Shown here one piece after another: positions 9,339-18,308 of a DNA stretch of 64,000 nucleotides. Position numbers and translations under genes: made by a program. The stretch spans positions 682,001 through 746,000 of the forward strand of contig NZ_CP042435.1 of NCBI RefSeq assembly GCF_007971225.1, in the 5' to 3' direction. Source of the stretch: Panacibacter ginsenosidivorans. GTDB taxonomy: Bacteria; Bacteroidota; Bacteroidia; Chitinophagales; Chitinophagaceae. Under the pieces are notes generated by a model that was not told where the DNA came from, made no database searches, and was given only the letters and a program-made list of their open reading frames with translations. Position 1 is the first letter of the stretch, and each line of letters starts with the position of its first letter.

Positions 9339-10187
9339 ATGAAGAAAATCATTTTATTTTCATTTACCTTATTAGCTGTCTATACTTTACAGGCGCAACG
9401 TTTGCATGTAAATTTATTTGGCGGTGTATCAAATTATGGCGGCGATCTTCAGGCGAAAGGTTTTACTTTCAAACAATCCAGGCCAGTTGTTGCGCTAGGA
9501 CTCAGCTATGAAATTTCAGAGAAATTTTTTATAAGAGGTGAATACTCTTTTACGAATCTTGGTGCAGACGATGCACTTTCCAATAATTATTTTCAAGTAA
9601 GACGTAATCTTAACTTTAAAACCGTTTTACAGGAGTTAAACCTTATTGCAGAATACGACATACTCAATAATTATGATCATCAACTGGTGCCTTATGTATT
9701 TGCAGGGTTAGGCGTTTTTCAGTTCAGTCCTTACACGTACGATAGTCTTGGAAGAAAACGGTTTTTGCGTGGTCTGCATACGGAAGGCCAAGGCTTAACG
9801 AGTTATCCTGACAGGCTTCCCTACAAGAACGTGCAGGTAAATATTCCTTTTGGTGCAGGCGTAAAATTTGCGTTAAGCGATAACATAAGAGTAGGTGCAG
9901 AGTTTGGCTTTCGTAAACTGTTTACCGATTATCTTGACGATGTAAGTACTGATTATCCTGATCTTGCATTGTTGGCTCCCAGAAGTGCAGCATTATCTTA
10001 TCGGGGAGATGAATTAAAGCCACCCATTGCATTCCCCGGCGCCGGTGCACAACGCGGCAATCCTAAAGCAAAAGATAATTATTATTTTCTAATGTTCCGA
10101 TTGTCTTACAGATTACCTTTTGGCAATATCAAAACAGATGAACACAGCGGCAGTAATCACAGAGGTTGTCCGCCGGTTAGATTATAA
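9339..10187 (+). CDS. DUF6089-type outer-membrane beta-barrel protein
   Basis: An exported barrel of 282 aa. A signal peptide (about 1-19, ending LQAQ) is followed by alternating amphipathic strands typical of Bacteroidota outer membrane barrels (HVNLFGGVSNYGGDLQ; ALGLSYEISEKFFIRGEYSF; AEYDILN; FGAGVKFALSDNIRVGAEFGFRKLF; FRLSYRLPFG). Length and the opening GGVSNYGGDLQ fit the DUF6089 group. Function unknown; no transport partner is adjacent. The last residues after SYRLPFG are a short polar tail. An A-type repeat arm begins 39 nt after the stop. Confidence 0.82.
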   Translation: MKKIILFSFTLLAVYTLQAQRLHVNLFGGVSNYGGDLQAKGFTFKQSRPVVALGLSYEISEKFFIRGEYSFTNLGADDALSNNYFQVRRNLNFKTVLQELNLIAEYDILNNYDHQLVPYVFAGLGVFQFSPYTYDSLGRKRFLRGLHTEGQGLTSYPDRLPYKNVQVNIPFGAGVKFALSDNIRVGAEFGFRKLFTDYLDDVSTDYPDLALLAPRSAALSYRGDELKPPIAFPGAGAQRGNPKAKDNYYFLMFRLSYRLPFGNIKTDEHSGSNHRGCPPVRL

Positions 10188-10225
10188 TTTTTGTGAGCCT
10201 GCAGCGGTATATATTGGCATCTCCT

Positions 10226-10245
10226 GTTGCGTCGCACACTTGTAC
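10226..10245 (+). repeat. A-type repeat arm (left orientation)
   Basis: GTTGCGTCGCACACTTGTAC, 39 nt after the stop of the barrel gene and 7 nt before the stop of the convergent precorrin-2 dehydrogenase. Together with the inward-facing arm at 10891 it encloses that gene. Confidence 0.88.
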
Positions 10246-10251
10246 AGGAGA

Positions 10252-10845
10252 TCATTTTTCATCGATCAATATCTTTGTTATCTCATTTAATTGCTGCACT
10301 TTATTCGTAAAATCACCTTTCAGTTTATTTCTTATTTGCTGAAGATTTTCCAGTACTTCTTCCAGTTCACCTGGCAATAATTCATTGAATACTTCTTTCA
10401 ATCTTTTTGCAACAGTAGGTGATTTTCCGTTTGTTGATATCGCCAGTTTTAAATTTCCTTTTGTAACAATAGAGCCCAGGTAAAAATCGCAGAGTTCAGG
10501 TTTGTCTGCAACGTTTATTAGTTTGCCTTTTGCCTTCGCATCTTTCCTAATAATTTCACTTGCAGGAATATCATTAACAGCAGCAATTACCAGATCACAA
10601 TCATCCAGATAATGTGGTGCGTACTCGCCAACAATTATGCTAATCGTTTCATGCTTTGTTGCTTCTTCTTTGAATGAATCAAAAACTTCTCTTGCAACAA
10701 CAGTAACTTTTGTTTTTGGTGCGTTGTTTACAATAGCTTGCAGTTTTTCTAATGCAACATTGCCACCACCAATCAACAATACACGCAGTTGTTCGAGTTT
10801 AAAAAATACGGGGAAAAGTTTATTAATATTTTCTTCTGCAGCCAT
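10252..10845 (-). CDS. Precorrin-2 dehydrogenase / sirohydrochlorin ferrochelatase (CysG N-terminal type)
   Basis: Converts precorrin-2 to sirohydrochlorin (NAD-dependent) and probably inserts iron to give siroheme. The 197-aa protein matches the N-terminal half of CysG and yeast Met8p: an N-terminal strand (FPVFFKLEQLRVLLIGGGNVALEK) with the NAD loop GGGNVA, then the central NVADKPELCDFYLGSIV segment and the NGKSPTVAKRLKE motif. The methyltransferase half is encoded separately by cobA in the same cluster. It is the last gene of the cobA-cysJ-cysI series, separated from cysI by 225 nt that hold an A-type arm and a GC hairpin, so it may have its own promoter. Confidence 0.9.
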   Translation of the reverse strand: MAAEENINKLFPVFFKLEQLRVLLIGGGNVALEKLQAIVNNAPKTKVTVVAREVFDSFKEEATKHETISIIVGEYAPHYLDDCDLVIAAVNDIPASEIIRKDAKAKGKLINVADKPELCDFYLGSIVTKGNLKLAISTNGKSPTVAKRLKEVFNELLPGELEEVLENLQQIRNKLKGDFTNKVQQLNEITKILIDEK

Positions 10846-10890
10846 AATTGCGGCAAGTTAAAATATTTATTGCTGAATAATGAATAAAGC

Positions 10891-10910
10891 GTACAAGAGT
10901 GCGACGCAAC
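10891..10910 (-). repeat. A-type repeat arm (right orientation)
   Basis: A perfect GTACAAGAGTGCGACGCAAC between cysI and the siroheme gene. Inward-facing partner of the arm at 10226, with a whole gene in between. Confidence 0.9.
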
Positions 10911-10973
10911 GAAGTTTAAGAAAAATAATACAGTTTGGTACATAAAATAAAATGCATAATTACCGCACCTTGC

Positions 10974-10995
10974 TCCCTCCCAGGATTGAGAGGGA
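10974..10995. repeat. GC-rich hairpin (CCTCC/GGAGG family)
   Basis: Stem TCCCTC/GAGGGA followed by a G-rich tail (GCGGGGATTGG). It resembles the hairpins at 28985, 53183 and 55098 and is a second, weaker dispersed repeat family. Confidence 0.55.
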
Positions 10996-11070
10996 TGCGG
11001 GGATTGGTTTATAGTCAACACATGAGAGACGAAATGAAAATTGTTCTCTCGAACAATTAATAAATCTCAT

Positions 11071-12726
11071 TTACACTATCCCTTCACGCATTATGAAATC
11101 GCCGAAACTTTCTTTCTCTTCACGCTTCGCTTTAAAGCTTCCCAACAACACATCCAGTTCTTTCAATATGGCAGCCTCATCGAGATTTTCCTTGTAAATT
11201 TTATTCAACCTGTAACCATTGGCGTCTGCACCGAGATACATATTATAATGACCTAATGCAGTACCAATAAATCCAATTTCTGAAATATAAGGTCTTGCAC
11301 AACCGTTAGGGCAACCAGTCATACGAATAGTAATGCCTTCCTCCTGCAAACTATGTTTATTCATCAGCACATCTATCTTATCGATAAGTGATGGTAAATA
11401 ACGTTGCGCTTCTGCAAGTGCCAGCGGGCAAGTATTTAACGCCACACAAGCCAATGCGTTTTTTCTTAAAGGCGATGCTTTTTCTGTTGTAGCAATAACA
11501 CCATACCTCGTTAATATCTCATCAACAAAAGCCTTGTCTTCTTCTTTTATGTCGCCGACAATAAGATTCTGATTGGCGGTAAATCTGAACTGTGCTTTAC
11601 CACTTTCTGCAATATCCAAGCATGCTTTTTTGAATTGCACTTTTTCATCGTCAAGCAATCTTCCATTTTCAACAAACATCGTATAATACCAAAGTCCTTC
11701 ATGATTTTGTTGCCAACCATACCAATCATCTCTTGTGGTAAACACTGCTTTCTTTGCAGGCTTAAATGTAACACCACTGCGCTTTTCAACTTCTGCTTTA
11801 AAAGCATCCACACCCATTCTATCCATTGTGTATTTTAAACGGGATGTTTTTCTATCTGTTCTGTTTCCAAAATCTCTTTGCGTTGTTGCTATATCGTAAA
11901 CAACTTTTTCAAGATCATCCTTTTCAACATAACCTAACACAGTTCCAAGTCTTGGATAAGTGTCAGGATTACCGTGTGTAGTGCCCATGCCACCACCTGC
12001 TGAAATATTAAAACCAATAAGTTTATTGTTTTCTATAATAGCAATTATGCCAACATCATTTGTAAAAATATCTACATCGTTGTATGGCGGAATTGCAATT
12101 GCTATTTTGAATTTTCTTGGTAAATAACGATCCTGGTAAAGTTTATCTTCTTCATTTACTTCAAGCAACTTTTCTTCATCAAGCCAAACTTCATAGTATG
12201 CTCTTGTTTTCGGAAGCAACAAATAACTTATCTTATCTGCGTACTGAAAAACTTCTTCATGTATCTCAGAAAATTTTGGATGCGCACTCGCAATTACGTT
12301 CCTGTTCACATCTCCACATGCTGCAATAGAATCAAGCTTCATTTTATCAAATGCAGCAATGGTGGGCTTTATGTGCGATTTTAAAATTCCATGCAACTGC
12401 ACTGTTTGCCTTGTTGTAATTTTTATTACACCTGTTGAATGTTCGCCCGCAATATGATGCAACGCAATCCATTCTTCCGGTGTAAGCAATCCGCCAGGCA
12501 AACGCAAACGGATCATGAAAGAATATAAACGCTCTAATTTTTTTGATGCACGCTCTTCTCTCCTGTCGCGATCATCCTGCATATACATGCCATGAAATTT
12601 AATCAGCGACTGGTCATCTTCACGTATTGCACCCGTATGCTCATCCAACAAACTTTCTTTGAGCGTGCCACGTAAACCATGACTCGCTTTTTTTATTCTT
12701 TCGACCGGAGATTCATTCTGCGACAT
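11071..12726 (-). CDS. cysI: Sulfite reductase (NADPH) hemoprotein beta subunit
   Basis: Assimilatory sulfite reductase catalytic subunit, reducing sulfite to sulfide with six electrons at a siroheme/4Fe-4S centre. 551 aa, close to the usual ~570. The four cluster/siroheme cysteines are present as C-x5-C (CVALNTCPLALAEAQR) and C-x3-C (GCPNGCARPY). N-terminal ferredoxin-like half-domains contain RLRLPGG and the substrate/siroheme motif ITTRQTVQLHG. The adjacent cysJ flavoprotein favours the NADPH enzyme over a ferredoxin-type or nitrite enzyme. It follows cysJ on the same strand with a 225-nt gap holding a hybrid repeat pair. Confidence 0.93.
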   Translation of the reverse strand: MSQNESPVERIKKASHGLRGTLKESLLDEHTGAIREDDQSLIKFHGMYMQDDRDRREERASKKLERLYSFMIRLRLPGGLLTPEEWIALHHIAGEHSTGVIKITTRQTVQLHGILKSHIKPTIAAFDKMKLDSIAACGDVNRNVIASAHPKFSEIHEEVFQYADKISYLLLPKTRAYYEVWLDEEKLLEVNEEDKLYQDRYLPRKFKIAIAIPPYNDVDIFTNDVGIIAIIENNKLIGFNISAGGGMGTTHGNPDTYPRLGTVLGYVEKDDLEKVVYDIATTQRDFGNRTDRKTSRLKYTMDRMGVDAFKAEVEKRSGVTFKPAKKAVFTTRDDWYGWQQNHEGLWYYTMFVENGRLLDDEKVQFKKACLDIAESGKAQFRFTANQNLIVGDIKEEDKAFVDEILTRYGVIATTEKASPLRKNALACVALNTCPLALAEAQRYLPSLIDKIDVLMNKHSLQEEGITIRMTGCPNGCARPYISEIGFIGTALGHYNMYLGADANGYRLNKIYKENLDEAAILKELDVLLGSFKAKREEKESFGDFIMREGIV

Positions 12727-12800
12727 ATAATTAATTCTAAGTTGTAAGTAATCTGTAACTATTTTTTGTACTTAACTTTTTTGTTCTTTGGTCATCGCCC

Positions 12801-12864
12801 GTTGTGCCACTCACTTGTACGTTCTTTATAATATTGAACAAAGTGTTGAAGAGTGCGACGCAAC
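12801..12864. repeat. Hybrid palindromic repeat pair (B left, A right)
   Basis: Left GTTGTGCCACTCACTTGTAC (12801-12820), right GTTGAAGAGTGCGACGCAAC (12845-12864, with GTTG in place of GTAC), loop 24 nt. It lies inside the sulfite operon, between the end of cysJ and the start of cysI. Confidence 0.88.
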
Positions 12865-12951
12865 GAAAGCTTCATATTTATTCTAATGTTTGGCTCAAAA
12901 AAATCCTACTCAATTATTGCTCACTGTTCGCTGTTCATTATTCTTTGTTCA

Positions 12952-14667
12952 CTAATAAACATCTTTATGATATCTGCCTGCTTCTTTCATTGCATTTAAA
13001 TATTCCTGTGCAGCTTCTCCACTAATATTTTTTTCCTGCGCAATAATGTTGAACAAAGTTTTCTCTACATCATAGCTCATCGGATCTTTGCAACCACAGA
13101 TATAGATCTGTGCGCCGCCTTCTATCCATTCAAACAAATCTTTTGCATGTTGCTGCATTTTATGTTGCACATATACTTTTTCTTTCTGATCTCTTGAAAA
13201 TGCAAGGTTGAGTTTGGTGAGAACACCCGTGTCTCTTAAACCCTGCAGATCTGTTTGATACAGGAAGTCTGTAACAAAATGCTGATCGCCAAAGAACAAC
13301 CAATTGCGGCCTTCAGCTCCTTGTGCATCACGTTCAAATAAGAAAGAACGAAACGGTGCAATACCAGTGCCAGGTCCAATCATGATCACATCTGTCTTTG
13401 TATCGGGTAAACGAAATGCATTATTCTTTTGCACATAAACCTGCAGCGTATCATTTTCTTTTAACTGCGATAAATAATCTGAGCACAAACCAAAACGCTT
13501 TTGTCCGTCTACAGAAAAATGATCGCGGCTAACAGTTATATGTACTTCATTCTCTCCATGCGATGCAGGTGAAGAAGCAACAGAATATAATCTTGGCGCA
13601 ATGGGCTCAAGAATAGCAACCAATTGCTGTACGTTCCATTTTTTATCAGCAGGATAAATACGCAACAGGTCGGCAAGATCCATTTTTATGTTTGGAATTT
13701 CTTTACCCGATAAGGAAGCGTAATGTTGTATAATACGCTCCGGCAGATGCTGAATATTTATTTTGGAATTAAATAATTCTTCTGCTTTATAAGTTTGATC
13801 GCGGAACTGGAATTCTTCATTGCCTTTCAATGAAAGTAAATCAAGAATTTTCTTCACTGAGGCTGCATTGTTTTTTGCCACAATGCCAATTGCATCACCG
13901 GGCTGGTAGCTAATGGCTTCTTCTGTTGCAATTTCTATATGATAAGTTTCTTTATTAGAACCACGATCGTTAAGGTTGATCGTTGTAACAACAGTACCAT
14001 CATAAAATTTCTTTCCTGTTTTTGCAGGTTTTGATTTTACGCCAGGCGTACCGTTTGTTACTCCGCCTACCGCAAGAGCCGCAGTGATTAATTCATCTAT
14101 CCACGCATTGGCATCGGCCTCAAAATCTGTATCGCATTTTTTCATTTGTACAATTCTGCGCCCTCCAAGAAAATGTAAACGCTTGTCAACATCTTCACCA
14201 GCCTGGCAGAATAAAGGATACGCTGTATCGCCTAATGCAAGCACCGCATATTTTAATTGACTTAATGCCACATCATTCTGATGAATATAATCATAGAATT
14301 TTTTTGCAGCGGCTGGTGGTTCTCCATCGCCTTGCGTACTGATGACGACGATCATGTATGATTCTTTGGCAAGATCATTTAAACGATATTGGTCAAGGCT
14401 TTTGATCTTTGCCTGCACACCCTGTTTCTTCAAACGATTGCCAAAATCTGTTGCTACTTTTTTTGAATTGCCCGTTTCTGTTCCATATACTATTGTACAT
14501 GCCGGCATTACAAAAGAAGCATCCTGTACAAATTCATTTGCGGGTGTTTCAACCATTATTGGTTGCCCTGTAAGTGCGGCTATGTAACCGCTGATCCACA
14601 TCAATTCATCTCTCGATGCGCCCTTCGCCAGCTCGTGTAACATCTGTAATTTAGGCCCTGCTAACAT
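12952..14667 (-). CDS. cysJ: Sulfite reductase (NADPH) flavoprotein alpha subunit
   Basis: Diflavin reductase that passes electrons from NADPH through FAD and FMN to CysI. 571 aa. Flavodoxin domain about 54-195 (TIVYGTETGNSKKVATDF; STQGDGEPP; VLALGDTAYPLFCQAG), FAD-binding part about 215-435 (YQPGDAIGI; PRLYSVASSP), and NADPH-binding part about 435-571 (MIGPGTGIAPFRSFL; CGCKDPMSYDVEKTL; ending AGRYHKDVY). The ATG at 14667 overlaps the end of cobA by 17 nt, which implies translational coupling. Confidence 0.94.
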   Translation of the reverse strand: MLAGPKLQMLHELAKGASRDELMWISGYIAALTGQPIMVETPANEFVQDASFVMPACTIVYGTETGNSKKVATDFGNRLKKQGVQAKIKSLDQYRLNDLAKESYMIVVISTQGDGEPPAAAKKFYDYIHQNDVALSQLKYAVLALGDTAYPLFCQAGEDVDKRLHFLGGRRIVQMKKCDTDFEADANAWIDELITAALAVGGVTNGTPGVKSKPAKTGKKFYDGTVVTTINLNDRGSNKETYHIEIATEEAISYQPGDAIGIVAKNNAASVKKILDLLSLKGNEEFQFRDQTYKAEELFNSKINIQHLPERIIQHYASLSGKEIPNIKMDLADLLRIYPADKKWNVQQLVAILEPIAPRLYSVASSPASHGENEVHITVSRDHFSVDGQKRFGLCSDYLSQLKENDTLQVYVQKNNAFRLPDTKTDVIMIGPGTGIAPFRSFLFERDAQGAEGRNWLFFGDQHFVTDFLYQTDLQGLRDTGVLTKLNLAFSRDQKEKVYVQHKMQQHAKDLFEWIEGGAQIYICGCKDPMSYDVEKTLFNIIAQEKNISGEAAQEYLNAMKEAGRYHKDVY

Positions 14668-15505
14668 GTTTCTCTTGTATATGATTGATCAATGAAATTA
14701 ATTCGGGATTATCCTGCAATGGTTTGAAATAATGTTTGCGTTCCTCATTATTTGCCTGCCATTTAAATTGCCTATATAAAGCTGTAACCTTACCCATTAT
14801 TACCAGTGAAGGGCTTATAAATGATGCAGGTTTTTCTGCTGTTTCAAAACCACCCAATGTATATTCATAGACATATTGTTGCGGCGTTGTAGCCTGCTCA
14901 ACAATAAGAAATGGAATAGTTGCATCAGCACTATGTTGTAATAATTTATTAACCAGTTGTGGCAGTGCGTTACCGGTCATATAAAACACCAATGTATCTT
15001 CAAATGAAGCAAGATGCTTCCATGCTTCATCTGCGATTGCAGTATTTTGGTAATAAGTAAGAACACGAACACCGGTTGATAATCCTCTTGCTGTTAACGG
15101 CACACCTGTTGCAGCAGAAGCACCTGACGCAGCAGTAATGCCAGGAATAATTTCGTAAGGAATATTGTTTTCATTTACAGTAATCAGTTCATCCAAAACA
15201 TTCGAATACAATGCAACATCGCCGCCTTTCAATCTTACCACTGTATTGTAAGCAGATGCAAACTGAACAATCAAATCATTTATTTCATATTGTGGTGTTG
15301 AAGATTCACTTCTACCTTGTTTACCTACAGGTATTATAACTGCATTTGGATTTACATATGCTTTCAAAATTTCCTCACTTACCAGGCGGTCAACAATCAC
15401 CACTTCTGCTATAGATAAAACCTTTGCTGCTTTTATGGTAAGCAAATCTGGATCGCCGGGGCCGGCGCCAATAAAATAAACTGTTCCATATTTTTGCCTA
15501 CCCAT
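14651..15505 (-). CDS. cobA: Uroporphyrinogen-III C-methyltransferase (SUMT)
   Basis: Uses two SAM molecules to turn uroporphyrinogen III into precorrin-2, the first committed step to siroheme. 284 aa. The tetrapyrrole methylase motifs are clear: VYFIGAGPGDPDLLTIKA, VVIVDRLVSEEIL, VVRLKGGDVALY, IIPGITAASGASAATGVPLTARG, LVFYMTGNALPQLV and SLVIMGKV. It is the first gene of the cobA-cysJ-cysI-dehydrogenase cluster. A palindromic candidate operator abuts its start codon, and two more copies lie about 300-350 nt upstream. Confidence 0.93.
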   Translation of the reverse strand: MGRQKYGTVYFIGAGPGDPDLLTIKAAKVLSIAEVVIVDRLVSEEILKAYVNPNAVIIPVGKQGRSESSTPQYEINDLIVQFASAYNTVVRLKGGDVALYSNVLDELITVNENNIPYEIIPGITAASGASAATGVPLTARGLSTGVRVLTYYQNTAIADEAWKHLASFEDTLVFYMTGNALPQLVNKLLQHSADATIPFLIVEQATTPQQYVYEYTLGGFETAEKPASFISPSLVIMGKVTALYRQFKWQANNEERKHYFKPLQDNPELISLINHIQEKHVSRA

Positions 15506-15528
15506 TAGTCCACAATTTTAGTAGATTA
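15506..15528 (-). promoter_or_regulatory. Candidate operator abutting cobA start
   Basis: An imperfect palindrome: TAGTCCAC, seven bases, GTAGATTA. It shares the TAGTCYAC half-site with 15809 and 15850. Its position directly upstream of the cobA ATG suggests control of the siroheme/sulfite operon. The regulator is unknown. Confidence 0.5.
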
Positions 15529-15808
15529 AAGTATAAAATAAAAAGCAAGCCCTTTTTCAAATCAAAATACAATGATTTGGTGCAACAAACAGTCAAACAC
15601 ATTACACTTCTATCCTTCAGATTTGTATTTATGTTTGGTAGAATGTTAGTTGGCATTGCCATTGTGTTGAGAATAAATTTGAAAAGGAAATTGCTAAACA
15701 ATAATATGATCTGCTTCGTAATGTGTATTAACAGCAACACAAACAACAGCGCTTGCAGATCATGAGTTGCATGTGGCAACAAGAATGAAGATGTGTGAGT
15801 TTAGCCAT

Positions 15809-15830
15809 TAGTCTACCAGATTGGTGGTGC
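15809..15830. promoter_or_regulatory. Candidate operator, second copy
   Basis: TAGTCTACCA followed by GATTGGTGG gives a partly symmetric CTACCA/TGGTGG core. It lies in the 618-nt gap between the divergent genes cobA and tyrS. Confidence 0.4.
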
Positions 15831-15849
15831 AAAGAAACAGCAGAATGAA

Positions 15850-15868
15850 TAGTCTACCAAATAAATAG
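15850..15868. promoter_or_regulatory. Candidate operator, third copy
   Basis: TAGTCTACCAAATAAATAG, with the same left half-site and spacing as the copy 41 nt earlier. Otherwise the 15506-16123 gap holds only the repeat arms at 15925 and 16025 and a tyrS promoter candidate. Confidence 0.4.
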
Positions 15869-15924
15869 AAAATATTTAGTGAAAAAAAAGCTAACATTTG
15901 TTTGAGCAGCAAAGAATTGTTGTA

Positions 15925-16044
15925 GAACAAGAGTGCGACGCAACAGGAGCTTAATATTTATTCGTATGCCAGGTACAACAAGAAAATATTTATGAGCCAA
16001 ACAATTTTATTTCAGTGACGCTATGTTGCGTCGCACTCTTGTAC
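15925..16044. repeat. Two A-type arms in outward (tail-to-tail) order
   Basis: GAACAAGAGTGCGACGCAAC (15925-15944) comes first and GTTGCGTCGCACTCTTGTAC (16025-16044) second, the reverse of the usual inward order. Each carries its outer flank (…CAGGAGCTTAATA… and …ATGAGCCAAAC…), so these look like halves of two different elements back to back in a divergent promoter region. Confidence 0.85.
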
Positions 16045-16072
16045 GTTCTGTTCTTTATGCGACAATTAACTT

Positions 16073-16108
16073 TTTGATTGTGATACTAAAATGCAACTGT
16101 TACATTTG
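16073..16108 (+). promoter_or_regulatory. Possible tyrS promoter (Bacteroidota type)
   Basis: TACATTTG (16101-16108) fits the TAnnTTTG -7 box of Bacteroidota, with a TTTG (16073-16076) 24 nt before it, slightly longer than the usual ~19-21. The tyrS ATG is 15 nt downstream. Confidence 0.4.
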
Positions 16109-16123
16109 CGAAAATTTTGATGC

Positions 16124-17401
16124 ATGAACCTGATAGAAGAATTACGTTGGCGTGGATTGATCCAGGATATAATGCCCGGAACAGAAGAACAATTGCAAAA
16201 AGAAATGACCAGCGGATATATTGGTTTTGATCCTACTGCGGATAGCTTGCACATTGGCAGCCTTGTTCCAATATTATTACTAGTGCATTTGCAAAAAGCA
16301 GGACATAAACCATATGCATTAGTAGGTGGTGCAACGGGCATGGTGGGCGACCCATCAGGAAAAAGCGAAGAAAGAAATCTTTTAAGTGAAGATGTGCTTG
16401 CTAAAAACCAGGCTGGTGTAAAAAAACAATTGGAGAAATTTCTTGACTTCGATGCATCCAAACCCAATGCAGCAGTAATGGTGAATAACTACGATTGGTT
16501 TAAAGGCATGGGGTTCCTGGAATTTATAAGAGATGCCGGCAAACACATAACCGTAAATTATATGATGGCTAAAGACAGTGTAAAGAAAAGATTGCAAAGT
16601 GAGGTTGGTTTAAGCTTTACTGAGTTTACATACCAATTGATACAGGGTTATGATTTTTATTGGTTATACAAAAACAAAAATTGTAAACTGCAGATGGGTG
16701 GTAGTGATCAGTGGGGGAATATTACAACAGGTACTGAATTAATTCGCAGAAAAGCTGGTGGTGAAGCATTTGCTTTTACGTGCCCTTTACTGACAAAAGC
16801 GGATGGTGGCAAATTTGGTAAAACAGAAAAAGGAAATATTTGGCTGGATGCAGAAAAAACAACGCCTTATCAGTTTTATCAATTCTGGCTTAATGCGACT
16901 GACGATGATGCAAAAAAATGGATTAAAATATTTACATTCTTAACAGAAACAGAGATAAATGAATCGATCTCTGCCCATGAAAAAGATGCTGGCCAAAGAC
17001 TATTGCAAAAAAGACTGGCAAAGGAAGTTACCGTTTTTGTACATGGAGATGAAGCATATAACACAGCCATTGAAACAACAGAAAAACTTTTTGCCAATAA
17101 AAATGCTGATGCTGAAAGTTTGAGTATTAACGACCTGGAAAATATGGAAGGCATAATTAAATTTAATTACTCGCAAACAAAAATTGTGTCCGGTATTGAT
17201 ATAGTTACTTTTCTTGCAGAAACAGGCGTTTTTCCAAGCAAGGGAGAGGCAAGAAAAAATATTCAGAATGGAGGAATCAGCGTTAACAGGAAGAAAGTGG
17301 AAGATATACAAATGAATATCAATAATGCCACTCTATTGCATAATAAATATATATTGATTCAAAAGGGTAAAAGGAATTATTACCTCGTCTGTGCTGAATA
17401 G
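16124..17401 (+). CDS. tyrS: Tyrosyl-tRNA synthetase
   Basis: Class I aminoacyl-tRNA synthetase charging tRNA-Tyr. 425 aa, the usual length of the bacterial TyrRS. HIGH-type motif in the segment [17 protein letters not shown]-type loop as [18 protein letters not shown] and GSDQWGNI lie in the Tyr-binding part. A C-terminal S4 RNA-binding domain (about 350-420; [19 protein letters not shown]) is present. ATG 16124 begins [11 protein letters not shown], the usual start. A terminator follows 70 nt downstream. Confidence 0.97.
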   Translation: MNLIEELRWRGLIQDIMPGTEEQLQKEMTSGYIGFDPTADSLHIGSLVPILLLVHLQKAGHKPYALVGGATGMVGDPSGKSEERNLLSEDVLAKNQAGVKKQLEKFLDFDASKPNAAVMVNNYDWFKGMGFLEFIRDAGKHITVNYMMAKDSVKKRLQSEVGLSFTEFTYQLIQGYDFYWLYKNKNCKLQMGGSDQWGNITTGTELIRRKAGGEAFAFTCPLLTKADGGKFGKTEKGNIWLDAEKTTPYQFYQFWLNATDDDAKKWIKIFTFLTETEINESISAHEKDAGQRLLQKRLAKEVTVFVHGDEAYNTAIETTEKLFANKNADAESLSINDLENMEGIIKFNYSQTKIVSGIDIVTFLAETGVFPSKGEARKNIQNGGISVNRKKVEDIQMNINNATLLHNKYILIQKGKRNYYLVCAE

Positions 17402-17413
17402 TGAACAGAATTT

Positions 17414-17432
17414 ACTAGTGAGAGACACAACA
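17414..17432 (-). repeat. Degenerate B-type repeat arm
   Basis: TACTAGTGAGAGACACAAC, followed by AAAAGTTTAAC, aligns with the right B arm and its outer flank but with several changes. It is a decayed copy just after tyrS. Confidence 0.5.
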
Positions 17433-17470
17433 AAAGTTTAACAGCAATACTAATGACAGGTATAAAAAAT

Positions 17471-17505
17471 AAAACAGGCAGTTAATAAACACTACTGCCT
17501 GTTTT
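17471..17505. terminator. Bidirectional terminator between tyrS and the 105-aa gene
   Basis: A perfect 12-bp stem AAAACAGGCAGT/ACTGCCTGTTTT with an 11-nt loop. The T-run on the plus strand and A-run on the left make it usable from both strands. Confidence 0.85.
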
Positions 17506-17539
17506 TAGCTTTAATAACCGTCCTTAGTACATTGTTTTT

Positions 17540-17857
17540 TTATTTTTGCAACATTATTTCTCCAAGATCTGCAGAACTTCCATCAGTTACCTGAACGCCT
17601 TCTTTTATCACATCTTTGTAAGGCTCGACTGCATCGATATAAACTTTATAAGTGCCAGCTTTTGCATTCTGAATTTCAAAAGTTCCCTGGTTGATCATAG
17701 CTTTTAAAGTATCTGTGGCAGATAATGCCCATACCTGGGATGCCCCGTCTACCGGTGTAATTTTACCTTTGATTGAACCACCCTGGAAAGTTGTAAAAGC
17801 GAATAATCCTGCCACCACTGCAGACAACGCCATAAGACCAATACGTGTGTTTTTCAT
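17540..17857 (-). CDS. Exported carboxypeptidase-regulatory-like protein
   Basis: A 105-aa exported protein. The signal peptide is about residues 1-24. The remainder forms a single carboxypeptidase-regulatory-like (prealbumin/CNA-B type) beta-sandwich: GSIKGKITPVDGASQVWAL, then FEIQNAKAGTYKVYIDA, then ITV-like final strands ending in the usual DLGEIML. Single domains of this kind are common in Bacteroidota periplasmic and surface proteins. No catalytic residues. Monocistronic; shares a bidirectional terminator with tyrS. Confidence 0.78.
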   Translation of the reverse strand: MKNTRIGLMALSAVVAGLFAFTTFQGGSIKGKITPVDGASQVWALSATDTLKAMINQGTFEIQNAKAGTYKVYIDAVEPYKDVIKEGVQVTDGSSADLGEIMLQK

Positions 17858-18308
17858 ACTTTAGCATTTAAGTAAACGATTATAAATTGATTAACCGGCA
17901 TTGAAAAGAGTATCAACGCCGTTTTAAAATTTGCAAGTACCATGCCAATAACATTTAACAGCAGTAATGTACCTGTGTTTGATTTTACAAAAATTTCCGC
18001 AATAAAATGTGCATTAAAAAGTGCAGAAGAGGTTAACAAGAAACACCTAAAATATTTGAGAAATAATATTAACAGAAATAACTTCACAATACAATTGAGT
18101 GCAATAATAATCTGTTAAAAGAAAGTTTTGTATCTCTTGCGGCGAAACAGAAATTCCGTAAAAAGAAAGAATGTTAGCCACGAAAGCATCGGATTAGCAA
18201 ATGTGGAAAGCTTCGGCTGATACAAATGCGAAATTTGATGCTTTTCTTTTTTTGTTACTCTACCAATCTAGAAATCATTCCTAAGTTTGTGCAGAATTAC
18301 TATAACTT

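Noticed and set aside
15498-15782. 94-codon minus-strand frame in the cobA-tyrS gap
   Set aside because: AT-rich, no recognisable domain, overlaps the cobA start and a candidate operator; treated as non-coding regulatory DNA.
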